A DNA stretch of 64,000 nucleotides. It comes from an uncultured Halomicronema sp. Lineage in GTDB: Bacteria; Cyanobacteriota; Cyanobacteriia; Phormidesmidales; Phormidesmidaceae. The stretch lies in assembly GCA_937899725.1 (NCBI GenBank), contig CALCCA010000089.1, positions 1-64,000 on the forward strand. Direction: 5' to 3'. Shown piece after piece: positions 37,879 to 46,951 of this stretch. Made by a program: the position numbers and the translations under genes. The number at the start of each line of letters is the position of its first letter. Positions within the stretch are counted from its first letter, which is position 1. The notes below the pieces were generated by a model that saw only the letters and a list, made by a program, of their open reading frames with translations, was not told the DNA's origin and searched no databases.

Positions 37879-38001
37879 AAAAATATACGTATTTTCTACG
37901 TTGCCAGTTTAGTCAAGAAAAAAGGCGAAAAAAACATCCTCAAGGTAGAGGACATCAAAGCTTGGCTTCAGCGATTCTACGGATAGCTATCACGATGAAC
38001 C

Positions 38002-38223
38002 ATGCTAGAAGTTCTTAAATCCACAGTTAAGCCGCTGCTGCTCGACGAAAAGGTTTTAGAAGCTGCCTACTCGATTTATTTAACGGCACCGCGCACCAAC
38101 ACGCCAGCCATTAGCCTTAGACAGCTATCGCGGGCAACGGGTAAATCGCCGCTCAACTGTCGCAACGCGATTGTTGAGGCGAATAGTCTGGGTCGGTTCC
38201 CCGATTGTGAACTGCATCCCTAA
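38002..38223 (+). CDS. small hypothetical protein
   Basis: 73 aa from the ATG at 38002. The sequence has an N-terminal helix (LLLDEKVLEAAYSIYL) and then ISLRQLSRATGKSPLNCRNA, which could form a winged-helix-like fold. No family is recognised. It diverges from the HAD gene. Confidence 0.5.
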   Translation: MLEVLKSTVKPLLLDEKVLEAAYSIYLTAPRTNTPAISLRQLSRATGKSPLNCRNAIVEANSLGRFPDCELHP

Positions 38224-38626
38224 ACTGTCAAGTAGGTAGCCATAAGTAAACATTGCCGTAGGGGGTGTTGTGGTGACACCCCAACGCACCGCCAAGATTG
38301 GCTTGGGTGCGTCACGCTGGGCGATGACATATAGCAGAAGTCGGAATGCAGAAGTCGGAAGTCGGAGTTAAAAGGCTCGTCAGATGGTGATTTCAGCTAT
38401 CTAGAGTGACCGGATCAAATTGCGGCTTGCTATACCCGACGATAGTTAGAGCTTTCTACTTAGCAGCCCGATCGCCGTCGGCAGTGCGACCCTTGCCCAC
38501 CCAACCGCAGTCCACGAGTGGGACTTGCACAGTCGGATTTGGCTTTATCCCTGGAGTCTCCAGTGTGGAAAGGTCGACGTTAATGCGCCTTGGCAGGGGG
38601 AGAGACCAGGGGCACATGCGTAAGTT
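38224..38626. repeat. 400-bp intergenic region with hairpin and direct repeats
   Basis: GGGGTGT (38262-38268) with ACACCCC (38276-38282) is a perfect hairpin, followed by a CCAAGATTGG dyad. At about 38335-38370 the unit AGAAGTCGGAA repeats two to three times (AGCAGAAGTCGGAATGCAGA, then GAAGTCGGAAGTCGG). Such heptad-spaced repeats are common in cyanobacterial intergenic DNA. No gene is seen. Confidence 0.45.
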
Positions 38627-40330
38627 CTATGCGTGACTCACTTTTGGCCAAGTAAAGGCAAAGGTACTGCCTGCGCCGATCGCTGAGGTGACGCTCGCCT
38701 GGCCGCCTTGCCGCTCCACTAGCTTTTTCACAATACTCAGTCCGATGCCGGTACTCTCAACATCATCACGGCTTTGGAGCGTTTGAAACACCTTAAAGAT
38801 GCAATCGTGGAATTCTGGGGCAATGCCCGGCCCGTCGTCTGAGATGGCAAATTCGATCCAATTTGCCTGAGGTTCGGCAGTGATGCGAATTTCACCGTCG
38901 GCCCGATCGTGATACTTGACCGCATTGCCAATCAGATTGGCGAGCACTTGCTGCAGCAAAATCTTTTGGGTGTGAACAACTGGCATCACCTCCGGAATAA
39001 CGATTCGAAACTCAGGAGCCAGCGTCAAAGATGAACAAATTTCGTGAATGAGCTCACGGGTATCAACGGCAACAGTATCTAGGTTTTGACGGCCGGCCCT
39101 GGAATATTGCAGTAAGCCATTAATAAACCCTTCCATGCGGAGAATCCGCGATTGCATCAGGGCTAGCTGCTGCTGGTTTTCCTCCGGCAGCTGACCTTTC
39201 AGGTCTTCTTCGATCCAGCCAGCCAGGTTCGAGATCGCCCGCAGCGGTGCTTTCAAATCATGGGAAGCGACCGAGGCAAACTCGTCCAGTTCTCGATTGC
39301 GAATCGCCAATGTTTCCGTTGTTTGGCGTAAGGTCTCATTGATGGCCGCTAAGCGACTGGCCCGCTCTTCTAGGCTGGAGAGCAGTTCGCTTTTTTGAAT
39401 GGCGATCGCCACCTGGACGGTGAGGTCATCCAACAAAGAGAGATCACCGGCTTGCCACTCTTTCGGGGCGCGACAGTTATGGGCAATTAATAAACCCCAA
39501 AGCTTGAGCTGATTTGGGGTGCTCATGTCCGACAACAGAATCGGTACGACGATGTTCGCCTTCACCTGAAACTGTTCTAACAATTGCATATGACAAGGCG
39601 AGAGGTGAGAGTCGTAGATATCGGGGATGACGGTTCTGTGGCCTTGCCGATAGTGATCAGTTCCCTGCTGTTGAAAGCAGGTATCGACAATATTGGTGCC
39701 CAGGCTGACTCGCCACTCCGGCAGCACGGACTCGGCTAAAATCGTGCCGCTCATATCGGTTTCAAAGCGGTAGATGATGGTGCGATCGCACTCTAGAAGG
39801 GCTCGCCCGCCTTCAACCGTGACCTGCAAAATGTTTGCTAGAGACTGTAGCTGACTGATTTTTAGGGCAATCTCAGCGAGCAACTGCTGCTGTCGTTGTT
39901 GATGGGCGAGCTGTTGTTGTAACAGCCGTTGGGTGAGCGATCGCCGAATCGTTTGCTCTAACTGTTCTGCTGACAGCTTGCCTTTAATCAGATAATCTTG
40001 AGCACCCAGTTTCATGGCCTCAACCGCCACCTGCTCGCTGCCCTGCCCTGTGAGCATAATCACGGCTGGCAGTGTCGCCCCACTGGCCTGCATAGTCTGC
40101 AAAAACTCTAACCCATCTAGGTCTGGCAGCAGATAATCCAACAACACGACATCAGGCTGATGCGCGGCAAATTTTTCTAATCCGACTTCGCCACAGTCAC
40201 CTTCCAGGATTGAGCAGCCAAAAACGCGAGATTGCTCAAGATAGCGGCGATAGGTGGCTCGATCAACATCAGAGTCATCCACGATCAAAATCTTGCACGC
40301 CATGCCGGCAGTGTTACATGTCTGATACAT
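38627..40330 (-). CDS. REC - cyanobacteriochrome GAF - histidine kinase
   Basis: 567 aa. REC (Asp65 in VVLLDYLLPDLDG) and a glutamine-rich coiled coil (130-165) precede a bilin-binding-type GAF (about 165-315), then HisKA (FASVASHDLKAPLR, His357) and HATPase. The GAF carries the canonical Cys246-His247 in LSPCHMQLLEQFQVKANIVV and an Asp-Thr-Cys-Phe motif (216-219, Cys218), the DXCF pair used by two-cysteine cyanobacteriochromes. The start CDRTIIYRF is also typical. I infer a photochromic light sensor, probably of the violet/blue-green class; colour cannot be read from sequence. ATG at 40330, alternative 40303. Confidence 0.85.
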   Translation of the reverse strand: MYQTCNTAGMACKILIVDDSDVDRATYRRYLEQSRVFGCSILEGDCGEVGLEKFAAHQPDVVLLDYLLPDLDGLEFLQTMQASGATLPAVIMLTGQGSEQVAVEAMKLGAQDYLIKGKLSAEQLEQTIRRSLTQRLLQQQLAHQQRQQQLLAEIALKISQLQSLANILQVTVEGGRALLECDRTIIYRFETDMSGTILAESVLPEWRVSLGTNIVDTCFQQQGTDHYRQGHRTVIPDIYDSHLSPCHMQLLEQFQVKANIVVPILLSDMSTPNQLKLWGLLIAHNCRAPKEWQAGDLSLLDDLTVQVAIAIQKSELLSSLEERASRLAAINETLRQTTETLAIRNRELDEFASVASHDLKAPLRAISNLAGWIEEDLKGQLPEENQQQLALMQSRILRMEGFINGLLQYSRAGRQNLDTVAVDTRELIHEICSSLTLAPEFRIVIPEVMPVVHTQKILLQQVLANLIGNAVKYHDRADGEIRITAEPQANWIEFAISDDGPGIAPEFHDCIFKVFQTLQSRDDVESTGIGLSIVKKLVERQGGQASVTSAIGAGSTFAFTWPKVSHA

Positions 40331-40379
40331 CTTTAGGGCATTGAGGTATCCCCAATTGTGGACTTTTGCTGGAGCTTAA

Positions 40380-40401
40380 AGCTCTACCTTAGGGTAGAGC
40401 T
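40380..40401 (-). terminator. weak terminator or processing hairpin between light-sensing genes
   Basis: AGCTCTACC (40380-40388) pairs with GGTAGAGCT (40393-40401) around TTAG. On the minus strand only TTTAAG follows, so termination after the response regulator gene would be partial. Confidence 0.4.
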
Positions 40402-40435
40402 GCCGATGAGAGGCCTATCGTTGTTGGGTAACCGC

Positions 40436-40888
40436 TCAAACCGTCGTCGGCAGCACCGCGACTTTGAACCAATAATCGACGAGGAGTTGCACCGATGTCT
40501 TGAGCTGCTCGATATTGGTCGGCTTGACCATATAGCTGTTGACCCCAAATTGGTAACAGGTGTGAACATCTTTGGGGCTAGAAGAGGTCGTCAAGACCAC
40601 CACCGGAATCTCTTTTAGCTGTTCGTCTTGTTTGATTTCCATCAGCACTTCGCGACCGTCGGTGCCCGGCAGGTTGAGATCTAACAAGATCAATCCGGGT
40701 AAGTCGGTGGCACTAAGGTCGGTATATTGGCCGGTTTGGTGCAAAAAATCTAAAGCTTCATCGCCATCCGTACACCGAGTTAGCGGCATGGCAATATTGC
40801 AGGTCTTGCGTATGATCCGACCGAACGCTTCGAAATCTTCGTCACTATCCTCGACCACCAATAAGGAAGGATACCGTCTCTCAGTCAT
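40436..40888 (-). CDS. rcpB: phytochrome-partner response regulator
   Basis: 150 aa, a single REC domain of the Rcp1 type: acidic pair EDSDEDFEAF, Asp70 in LILLDLNLPGTDGREV, Thr in VVVLTTSSSP and Lys in YMVKPTN. There is no output domain. Its ATG at 40888 overlaps the phytochrome stop codon by 8 nt (ATGACTGA), so translation is coupled and the pair is almost certainly kinase and receiver. By analogy with CphB-RcpB of other filamentous cyanobacteria I use the name rcpB. Confidence 0.88.
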   Translation of the reverse strand: MTERRYPSLLVVEDSDEDFEAFGRIIRKTCNIAMPLTRCTDGDEALDFLHQTGQYTDLSATDLPGLILLDLNLPGTDGREVLMEIKQDEQLKEIPVVVLTTSSSPKDVHTCYQFGVNSYMVKPTNIEQLKTSVQLLVDYWFKVAVLPTTV

Positions 40889-43235
40889 GCTGATGGCCCT
40901 TTAAGGTGAAGTAAAAAGTGCTCCCCTCACCATATACGGAGTCGATCCAAATTTGCCCGCCGTGACGCTCGACAATTTTTTTGACAATAGTCAGACCGGC
41001 CCCAGTGCCGCCACCGTAGCGATTTTGAGCATGCAGCCGCTTAAAGATTCGAAAAACAGACTCGATGTGTTTGGGCCGAATGCCCATGCCATTGTCTCGC
41101 ACCCAAAAGACGTTGGCAGGGGGCAGCACACCGGCCGGCACAGTGACGTGCCCAGCGCGGATGATCTCAGCCGCTGTCAGACACCCAATTTTGATGACCT
41201 TTTCATCACTCGTGTTGTATTTAATGGCGTTGCTAATCAGGTTGGTAAACAACTCGGTCACTTGGGTGGAGTCGCACTCAACCAGCGGCAATGGCTGAGG
41301 TAGCTGAAAATTGACCTGCTCTGGTTTACTGATTTTGATGACTTCAATGACGTCTTCCACTAAGGCTCGCAGATCAACTGGCGTGATTTGCAAATCGGTG
41401 CGCCCCAGTCGGGAGTAATGCAAGAGCGAGTTGATCAAATTTTCCATGCGTTGCGTGAGGCGCATGAGGGTATTGAGTTTATCGACCCCATCTTGGCCCA
41501 GTTGGTCGCCGTAGTCCTCGATCAAAAAGCTGGAATAGTTGTGAATGCCCCGCAACGGTTCCTTTAAATCGTGGGAAGCCACATAGGCAAACGAGTCTAA
41601 CTCCAGGTTGCTGCGTTCTAGCTGAGTGTTGAGTTGGGTCAACTCATCCGCCTTTTGCAGCACCAAGCCAACGACCATACTTCTCAGCTCTACGGCGGCT
41701 TCGATCTCATGCGATTGCCACGGCAAAGCGGCTTGATGCACCACCTCTTGCCATTTCTCAAATGATTTTCGCGGTGACATCCTGACTTGACCAGTGGCAT
41801 CGATTTCTTGGGGTTTGTGCGGCGCTCCAGCCCAATCAACCGTTTGAACGATTTCTGGACGCAGCCAAATCATATAGATTTGCTGCACCTGTGAAATTGA
41901 GATTGCTAGCAAGCCGCTGCTGGTATCACTGAACTCAGCCGCTGGGGGATAGCGATCGCTGAGGCGAGCAGTGTGATAAACCACATCACTGGCCAATTGC
42001 TGGCTAAGCCAATCAATTAAGGGCCACAATGCCGATTTATCTGGGGTTTGCCCGATTAGGGTCACTTCGCCTTGGTCACACAAGACCGCCCCAGTCGCAT
42101 TCACCAAACCGAGGAGTCGCTCGGCATCTTGAGTGAGGACATGCCGTAAGGAGTCATTGTGGGCAAAGGCTTCCACAAAACTAGCCTGTAGCGCCCGAGT
42201 CTGCAGGCGACTATCAACGTCTTCACTTTCTTGTCGGTTGGACAACTCCAGGCCGACAACCTGTCCCAAAAATTCACAGATTGAGCGCAACTCATGACTC
42301 AGCTGGCGCGGTTGTGGATGGTGGCACGCGATCAACCCCCAAAGGGACTGATTTTGCATTAAGGAAATCGACATAGAAGCCTGAATGCCCATATTGGCCA
42401 GATATTCTGTATGCAGCGGTGACACGCTGCGCAGATAGGATAGGCTCATATCGAGCGGGGTGTAGGTAATAGGATGGCGGTCGGGCACAATCGCCACTGG
42501 CTCGTAGCTCGCATCAGGAATCAACCTTAATAGGTTGAGGAGGTAGAGGTACTTTACCTGCTGGGGGATATCCGTCGCTGGGTAATGCAAGCCTAAATAA
42601 GGCTCTAAATCATCGCGCTTGGCCTCAGCGATTACGTGACCGGAGCCATCTTCGTCGAGCTGATAAACCATCACGCGGTCAAAACCAGACACCGCTTGGA
42701 TGACCGTTACCGCCGTTTGACACAGTTCGGCCAGGGTACGAGTCCGTTGTATTTGGCTGATCGGACGCTTGACCGATTGATAAAAATCGAAAAAGTTGAC
42801 TGATTCTGTAGCTTCAGCCGGTTCCAGTTCGATCACAATATTGTCGTCACTGCGATGAACCACCCCGGCAAAAGGGCGCGTTGCAGCCCCTGAAGTGAAG
42901 TCAAAGTGCAAAGGATTAATCGCTTCAAAATTTGCGGCTAAACACTGCTCAATGAGCTGAATCTGATGGAGTTCAAACAGCTCAGAGGCTGGCTGATTGA
43001 GCAAGGCTTCGATCGGTTTGCCCAAGTATGCTTCAACATTGGCACTGACCTGCACGATGGACCAATCGGCCTCATTGATCACCACCAATGCTCCATGAGG
43101 TTGAATCGCCGCTGGAATATGGATGGGCTCGCGATCACAATTGTTGAGATCTACCCTAGTCGCCGAAATCTTTGCATCCGTAATTTCGGCGATCGCGGCT
43201 TTTGTCTGAGCAATTAATTCTGTAATCGACATCAA
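40881..43235 (-). CDS. cphB: biliverdin-type phytochrome histidine kinase (CphB-like)
   Basis: 784 aa: PAS (about 25-140), GAF (about 150-335), PHY (about 345-525), HisKA (FAYVASHDLKEPLRG, His555) and HATPase (NLISNAIKYNT, DNGMGIRPK, GGGTGAGLTIVKK). Cys33 in VDLNNCDREPIHIP is the biliverdin-binding site of bacteriophytochromes. The GAF position that carries Cys in Cph1 is Leu274 (SPLHTEYL). The Asp of the DIP motif (HYPATDIP, Asp222) and the tongue motif PRKSF (488-492) are present. I conclude that it binds biliverdin, unlike Cph1, and senses red/far-red light. It is followed by its receiver with an 8-nt overlap. Confidence 0.92.
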   Translation of the reverse strand: MMSITELIAQTKAAIAEITDAKISATRVDLNNCDREPIHIPAAIQPHGALVVINEADWSIVQVSANVEAYLGKPIEALLNQPASELFELHQIQLIEQCLAANFEAINPLHFDFTSGAATRPFAGVVHRSDDNIVIELEPAEATESVNFFDFYQSVKRPISQIQRTRTLAELCQTAVTVIQAVSGFDRVMVYQLDEDGSGHVIAEAKRDDLEPYLGLHYPATDIPQQVKYLYLLNLLRLIPDASYEPVAIVPDRHPITYTPLDMSLSYLRSVSPLHTEYLANMGIQASMSISLMQNQSLWGLIACHHPQPRQLSHELRSICEFLGQVVGLELSNRQESEDVDSRLQTRALQASFVEAFAHNDSLRHVLTQDAERLLGLVNATGAVLCDQGEVTLIGQTPDKSALWPLIDWLSQQLASDVVYHTARLSDRYPPAAEFSDTSSGLLAISISQVQQIYMIWLRPEIVQTVDWAGAPHKPQEIDATGQVRMSPRKSFEKWQEVVHQAALPWQSHEIEAAVELRSMVVGLVLQKADELTQLNTQLERSNLELDSFAYVASHDLKEPLRGIHNYSSFLIEDYGDQLGQDGVDKLNTLMRLTQRMENLINSLLHYSRLGRTDLQITPVDLRALVEDVIEVIKISKPEQVNFQLPQPLPLVECDSTQVTELFTNLISNAIKYNTSDEKVIKIGCLTAAEIIRAGHVTVPAGVLPPANVFWVRDNGMGIRPKHIESVFRIFKRLHAQNRYGGGTGAGLTIVKKIVERHGGQIWIDSVYGEGSTFYFTLKGHQHD

Positions 43236-43451
43236 GCATTCCTAGTTTAATCTTGGCTATTGCTGCTTTTTTCCAAGCAAAAATTGATCAACATGCAGCC
43301 TTAAAATACAGTATCTCTATCAGACTTTAATGCTTGATCGGCTTATAGTAGAGGTGCAGTCTCACAACACAAATAGGCTTCTAAAAAAGAATGAAATTCT
43401 ATCTTGATGAATAGCCTAACCTATTTAGCAACTTGCCACCTGAGTCAGCAC

Positions 43452-43478
43452 AAAAAAAGGCGACACTTCAGTGTCGCC
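43452..43478 (-). terminator. strong terminator of the small protein gene at 43521
   Basis: GGCGACAC (43459-43466) and GTGTCGCC (43471-43478) with loop TTCA; on the minus strand it runs into seven T (43458-43452). Confidence 0.85.
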
Positions 43479-43520
43479 AGGCCAACTGTTCAAAATTAGA
43501 CTTGAAAGCTTTCGCGAGAT

Positions 43521-43706
43521 TTAGCGAGCTTCCGTTCCCTGATTGGGGTCACCAGCAACGTCAGTGTTCTTATTGCCAGGGGCTTCGGGTGCAGCTCCAT
43601 CTTTCACATCGCTAGTTCGAGCATCAGTGCCGGTACGGCGCTGTCCAGGGTCGATAGGCGTATCTTGACCACCGGTAAATGTGCTGTCTGAATTGTTCTT
43701 AGTCAT
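43521..43706 (-). CDS. 61-aa disordered hydrophilic protein
   Basis: The start is ATG at 43706, chosen because AGGAGGAA lies 5-6 nt upstream; an ATG 27 nt earlier lacks such a site. The protein MTKNNSDSTFTGGQDTPIDP and its continuation are rich in Gly, Asp, Asn, Thr and Pro without hydrophobic segments. It is probably intrinsically disordered and heat stable, as in desiccation or osmotic stress proteins; that is inference. A strong terminator follows, so it is monocistronic and likely well expressed. Confidence 0.65.
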   Translation of the reverse strand: MTKNNSDSTFTGGQDTPIDPGQRRTGTDARTSDVKDGAAPEAPGNKNTDVAGDPNQGTEAR

Positions 43707-44256
43707 AAGATTCCTCCTAAAGGCATTCATCAAACTTAAAGGTCATTTTTAACCAGTGATGAAAGCGTAACTTTTCTGATTTACAGCGGCACCTAGCTTA
43801 GGGTTGATATCTCTAGATATAGTCAACGAGAGCTCGTTTTAAGTCGAAATACACGCATGAATAATGCTGTAGAGTGCCGCTAGGCGCAGCCATAACGCAC
43901 GACTCTACAAGGCTTTAATGTCAATATCGGAAACTAGTTTTTGGGGCGAGAAGAGCGATTTAAATCAGGCCATAGTTCGAGTTAAACAATCATTTTATGC
44001 GCTCAAAATCACGCAGCCGCTCAAGGGAGCTGGTCTCTTATGGCGACAAAATCCAGGATGGCTACTGACTAGATAAGACCTTCCAGCCTCTCGAAAAGTC
44101 CATCAAAAAGTTTGACCGTCATATAATCAACTCGCTCAAAGCAGAATCTTCCTGTTGATTGATCAATCAAGAATTACACTTATTACTTCAGGACGATGTC
44201 AGCATCCTGTACATCCTGGCAGTATTGTCTCAAGTTACGAACAGAGGAACGCTTTC
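43707..44256. other. 550-bp divergent intergenic region
   Basis: Shared upstream region of two small hydrophilic proteins on opposite strands. It holds the family C repeat at 43864-43921. No gene is seen. Confidence 0.5.
43864..43921 (+). repeat. 58-bp stem-loop repeat, family C, copy 2
   Basis: Starts ATGCTGTAGAGTGC, ends AAGGCTTTAATGT, ungapped to 14372-14429. The outer stem is TGTAGAGT with ACTCTACA, perfectly paired. Confidence 0.6.
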
Positions 44257-44601
44257 ATGAGTAATTCCAAAATTAAAAAAGACAGTTTTGATCCTAATTT
44301 GATCCCGGCTGAAACGGCGGCTCGCATCGAACGTGAGCAAGAAAATTATAAGCAGGTCAAAGAAGAGCCTCAGGGTGACATCAATACGACCGGTGGGGCC
44401 ACCGTTGACCAAGAAGGGCTCGCCAATAACTACGCGATCGAGCCTGAAATGTATGTGAATGAACCCGGTGATTTGAGACATGAGCAAGCGGCCAACGTCG
44501 AGCGCCGGATAGCCGAGCGCGAAGCAGTCAACCAGACTGACGAAGACGGCAACCTGACAATGGAATCTGATCAGCGCGGCAAAGGCGTCGGTATTATCTA
44601 A
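44257..44601 (+). CDS. 114-aa hydrophilic protein
   Basis: The start is ATG at 44257 with AGAGGA 9 nt upstream. The protein MSNSKIKKDSFDPNLIPAET is followed by a long charged region with RIEREQENYKQVKEEPQGD and a C-terminal QRGKGVGII. There are no membrane spans. I do not recognise it, but the composition (Glu, Asn, Asp, Gln, Lys) resembles small stress proteins. It has its own strong terminator. Confidence 0.65.
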   Translation: MSNSKIKKDSFDPNLIPAETAARIEREQENYKQVKEEPQGDINTTGGATVDQEGLANNYAIEPEMYVNEPGDLRHEQAANVERRIAEREAVNQTDEDGNLTMESDQRGKGVGII

Positions 44602-44677
44602 AGAGTCCCAGAACTCTGTGAGCAGTGATCATTAGCCAGTGAGCTTTGATGACTGATAGTCTCCCCGAACCAAGAAG

Positions 44678-44712
44678 AGCATGAAACACAGATTAGTGTT
44701 TCATGCTTTTTT
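44678..44712 (+). terminator. strong terminator of the gene at 44257
   Basis: AGCATGAAACAC (44678-44689) pairs perfectly with GTGTTTCATGCT (44696-44707), loop AGATTA, then six T. Confidence 0.9.
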
Positions 44713-44786
44713 GTCGGCCTCCAAAATGAGTAGTTTCCTGATTGTCCAAACTCAGAAAGGAAAGATCTGTTGGCAACTCCTTCCGT

Positions 44787-45980
44787 TTAAGATTCTGGCA
44801 AAATCAGTGGCAAAATCACCGTAAAGGTAGACCCTTGATCGACTTCAGAAACCAATTCGATTTGCCCTTCCATCAGATCGACAATGCTGCGAACAATGGC
44901 TAAGCCTAATCCGGTGCCCGCGATCGCTCGGGTTTGTGAGCTAGAGCGAGCGTATGGATCAAAAATCAGCGATCGGGCGTCTTCCTCAATGCCGATCCCG
45001 GTATCTGTTACCTCGATTTCCCAAAACGCCGCATCCCTCTGGCGACAGACTACTCGAATACTCCCCTCTTCGGTATAGCGAATCGCATTACCCACTAAGT
45101 TAGTGACCAACTGCTGCACTCGCAGGCTATCTGTCATCGCCAAAGGTGGAGCCTGGGTGACATTGATTGATAGTTCAAGGTTTTTTTCAGTAGCTAAAGG
45201 TCCCAAACCGTCTTCGATGATTTCCTGAATCAAACTCCCAACTGACGTTGGGACAGGATTGAGTGTGATCTGGCCTTGGTTATAGCGGGATATTTCTAGC
45301 GTATCGTTAATAATCTGTAGGAGCTTTCGCCCATTTCTCAAAACTCGCTCAATCTGATCGAGATTAGTTGTTGTATCTTTCTCATTGAGCTTCTTGCGCT
45401 GTTTTTGAAGCAATACGCTAGAGTGGCCAATAATCGAAGTTAGTGGTGTTTTAAGTTCATGGGCCATATAAGACAAATTATCTTTATGAGCTTGAACTAG
45501 ACGAGTCAGCTCTTGATTGGTTAAAGTCAGCTGGCCCTGCATTTGCCGTAATTCCACCAAACGAGATTCGATGTAGCTCTCCATACTGGCCGTAATCACT
45601 TCATCAAAAACCTGATCAATTAGCCGGACAGACTCTAAGACTTCTCTGGCAGAGCCCGACAGTAAGTCAGGTTCAAGAACGATTAAAACGACTTGGCGAA
45701 GGATGCGATATTCCCTAACGATCTCCGCCGTATCGTAGCCTTGCTCAGCTCGAACAGTACCGTGATGTAGGCTTTTATTTTCTAATTCTTCTTCATTGCC
45801 AGGCAGCCTAGGTGAAAGGAGCCCTGCCAACGCCTCAAGCACCTTCGGCAGGCTATTTCTGACGGACTCATAAGCCAGTTTTTTAGCGCTTTCGATTTCT
45901 GAGTCTCGATAGACCGCTTCGATCCATCTTTGAGTAATAATTTCGACGTTATCTTCTAAAGCTCGACCGAGGTCGTTCAT
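44787..45980 (-). CDS. histidine kinase with RsbRD-like N-terminal domain
   Basis: 397 aa. The N-terminal 130 residues (LGRALEDNVEIITQRWIEAV, then YRILRQVVLIVLEP) resemble the four-helix sensor domain of stressosome-type RsbR proteins. A short coiled coil leads to HisKA (NLSYMAHELKTPLTS, His174) and HATPase ([29 protein letters not shown]). There are no membrane spans, so it senses something in the cytosol. It stands alone, converging with the small protein at 44257. Confidence 0.87.
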   Translation of the reverse strand: MNDLGRALEDNVEIITQRWIEAVYRDSEIESAKKLAYESVRNSLPKVLEALAGLLSPRLPGNEEELENKSLHHGTVRAEQGYDTAEIVREYRILRQVVLIVLEPDLLSGSAREVLESVRLIDQVFDEVITASMESYIESRLVELRQMQGQLTLTNQELTRLVQAHKDNLSYMAHELKTPLTSIIGHSSVLLQKQRKKLNEKDTTTNLDQIERVLRNGRKLLQIINDTLEISRYNQGQITLNPVPTSVGSLIQEIIEDGLGPLATEKNLELSINVTQAPPLAMTDSLRVQQLVTNLVGNAIRYTEEGSIRVVCRQRDAAFWEIEVTDTGIGIEEDARSLIFDPYARSSSQTRAIAGTGLGLAIVRSIVDLMEGQIELVSEVDQGSTFTVILPLILPES

Positions 45981-46642
45981 ATTGTTGTGCCACTTTGAGC
46001 AGGGAATATTGCCGCCTAATTAACGGGCCAAAATTCTAACGAACACAATTGCCGAGCGGAGCTTACTCCCCGCAGGGTGACCCCATGTAATGAGACCTTC
46101 GATCAATGATGCTAACGCCATGAGCGCCCCAAGCCCTTAAGTCAATTGCGCTTGGGGCGATGGCCGGAGGCTTCACTCACTCTAGGGCAGCATGAGGGCT
46201 TTAAGCATTGTGTCAGCAAATTTAGGAGCTCGGCCGATCACGGCTAAGGCCGCCATGATGCATTTGAACAAGGTCAGACGGTGAACACCGCCTAAAAGCA
46301 ATGATAAATTTTAGGAAAAATATTCGCTAGACGCATCTATCCTACGGGGTATCATCGTCAAAATTGGCTCACAGGGGAAAAGGCGAGGTGATAGCAACTG
46401 CCACGCCCCACTTTTATAAGTCTCGGGCGGGCATCTTGCCCGCAAGCAGGACTGCGAGATGTCACCCTAGTCAGGCTTGAGGGTGCGTCCAGAGTCACTT
46501 CCAAAACCATGATTGCTGGCCCCTCCCAGATCCAAAGGCGGTCATCAATTAATCCCAGAAGTCTTTTTGGGGGGGCAAGCACAACCGCGCCCGCACCGAC
46601 TCAACCGGCTAGGGGCTATCGTTCCTTTGCTGAAAAGCTTTG

Positions 46643-46667
46643 GCCACTAAATGATGACAGGCCCTAG
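46643..46667 (-). repeat. single end of repeat family A
   Basis: On the minus strand it reads CTAGGGCCTGTCATCATTTA and matches 22 of 25 positions of the left end of the element at 62739. The second end is not visible nearby, so it is probably a solo remnant or the end of a larger, decayed element. Confidence 0.45.
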
Positions 46668-46841
46668 CAATTGCAACTTTATCTCAGGGGATAAGTCGGT
46701 CGATTAGTCTAAACATAAGCTGATATGCACAACCGGGAAAAGTGCCCTCTATGCAACTAGCTCAAAACATTTCATCTCAACTTTCCAGGCTGAATCAAAT
46801 GCCGCTGTGGGTTATTTCTATTTTTTCGCTCACAACTCAAA

Positions 46842-46871
46842 GAGCCGATTACTCATTAAAGCAATCGGCTC
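46842..46871 (-). terminator. possible terminator of the small protein gene at 46952
   Basis: GAGCCGATT (46842-46850) pairs with AATCGGCTC (46863-46871). On the minus strand it is followed by TTTGAGTT, a weak U-tract, 81 nt after the stop. Confidence 0.45.
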
Positions 46872-46951
46872 CTTGGCAATTCAATCTTCTTAGAATAATT
46901 TTAGTTGAAAGTCGCTGTTGTCAAAGTGACGGTTCTTTTAGGATGATCGCT

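Larger units (their letters stand above)
45981..46951. other. 970-bp gene-free region with several inverted repeats
   Basis: Seen here are CGCCCCAAGC (46125-46134) with GCTTGGGGCG (46150-46159); GCGGGC-ATCTT-GCCCGC at 46427-46443 inside a TCTCG/CGAGA outer pair; and a lone end of repeat family A (46643-46667). Near the right edge is a hairpin (46842-46871). Plus-strand frames near 46742 have no recognisable content. Confidence 0.5.

Noticed and set aside
38406-38636. Plus-strand frame of 76 codons before the cyanobacteriochrome gene
   Set aside because: Low-complexity translation without similarity, in repeat-rich DNA.
40881-43235. Assignment as Cph1 (phycocyanobilin phytochrome)
   Set aside because: The GAF cysteine of Cph1 is replaced by leucine and the N-terminal biliverdin cysteine is present.
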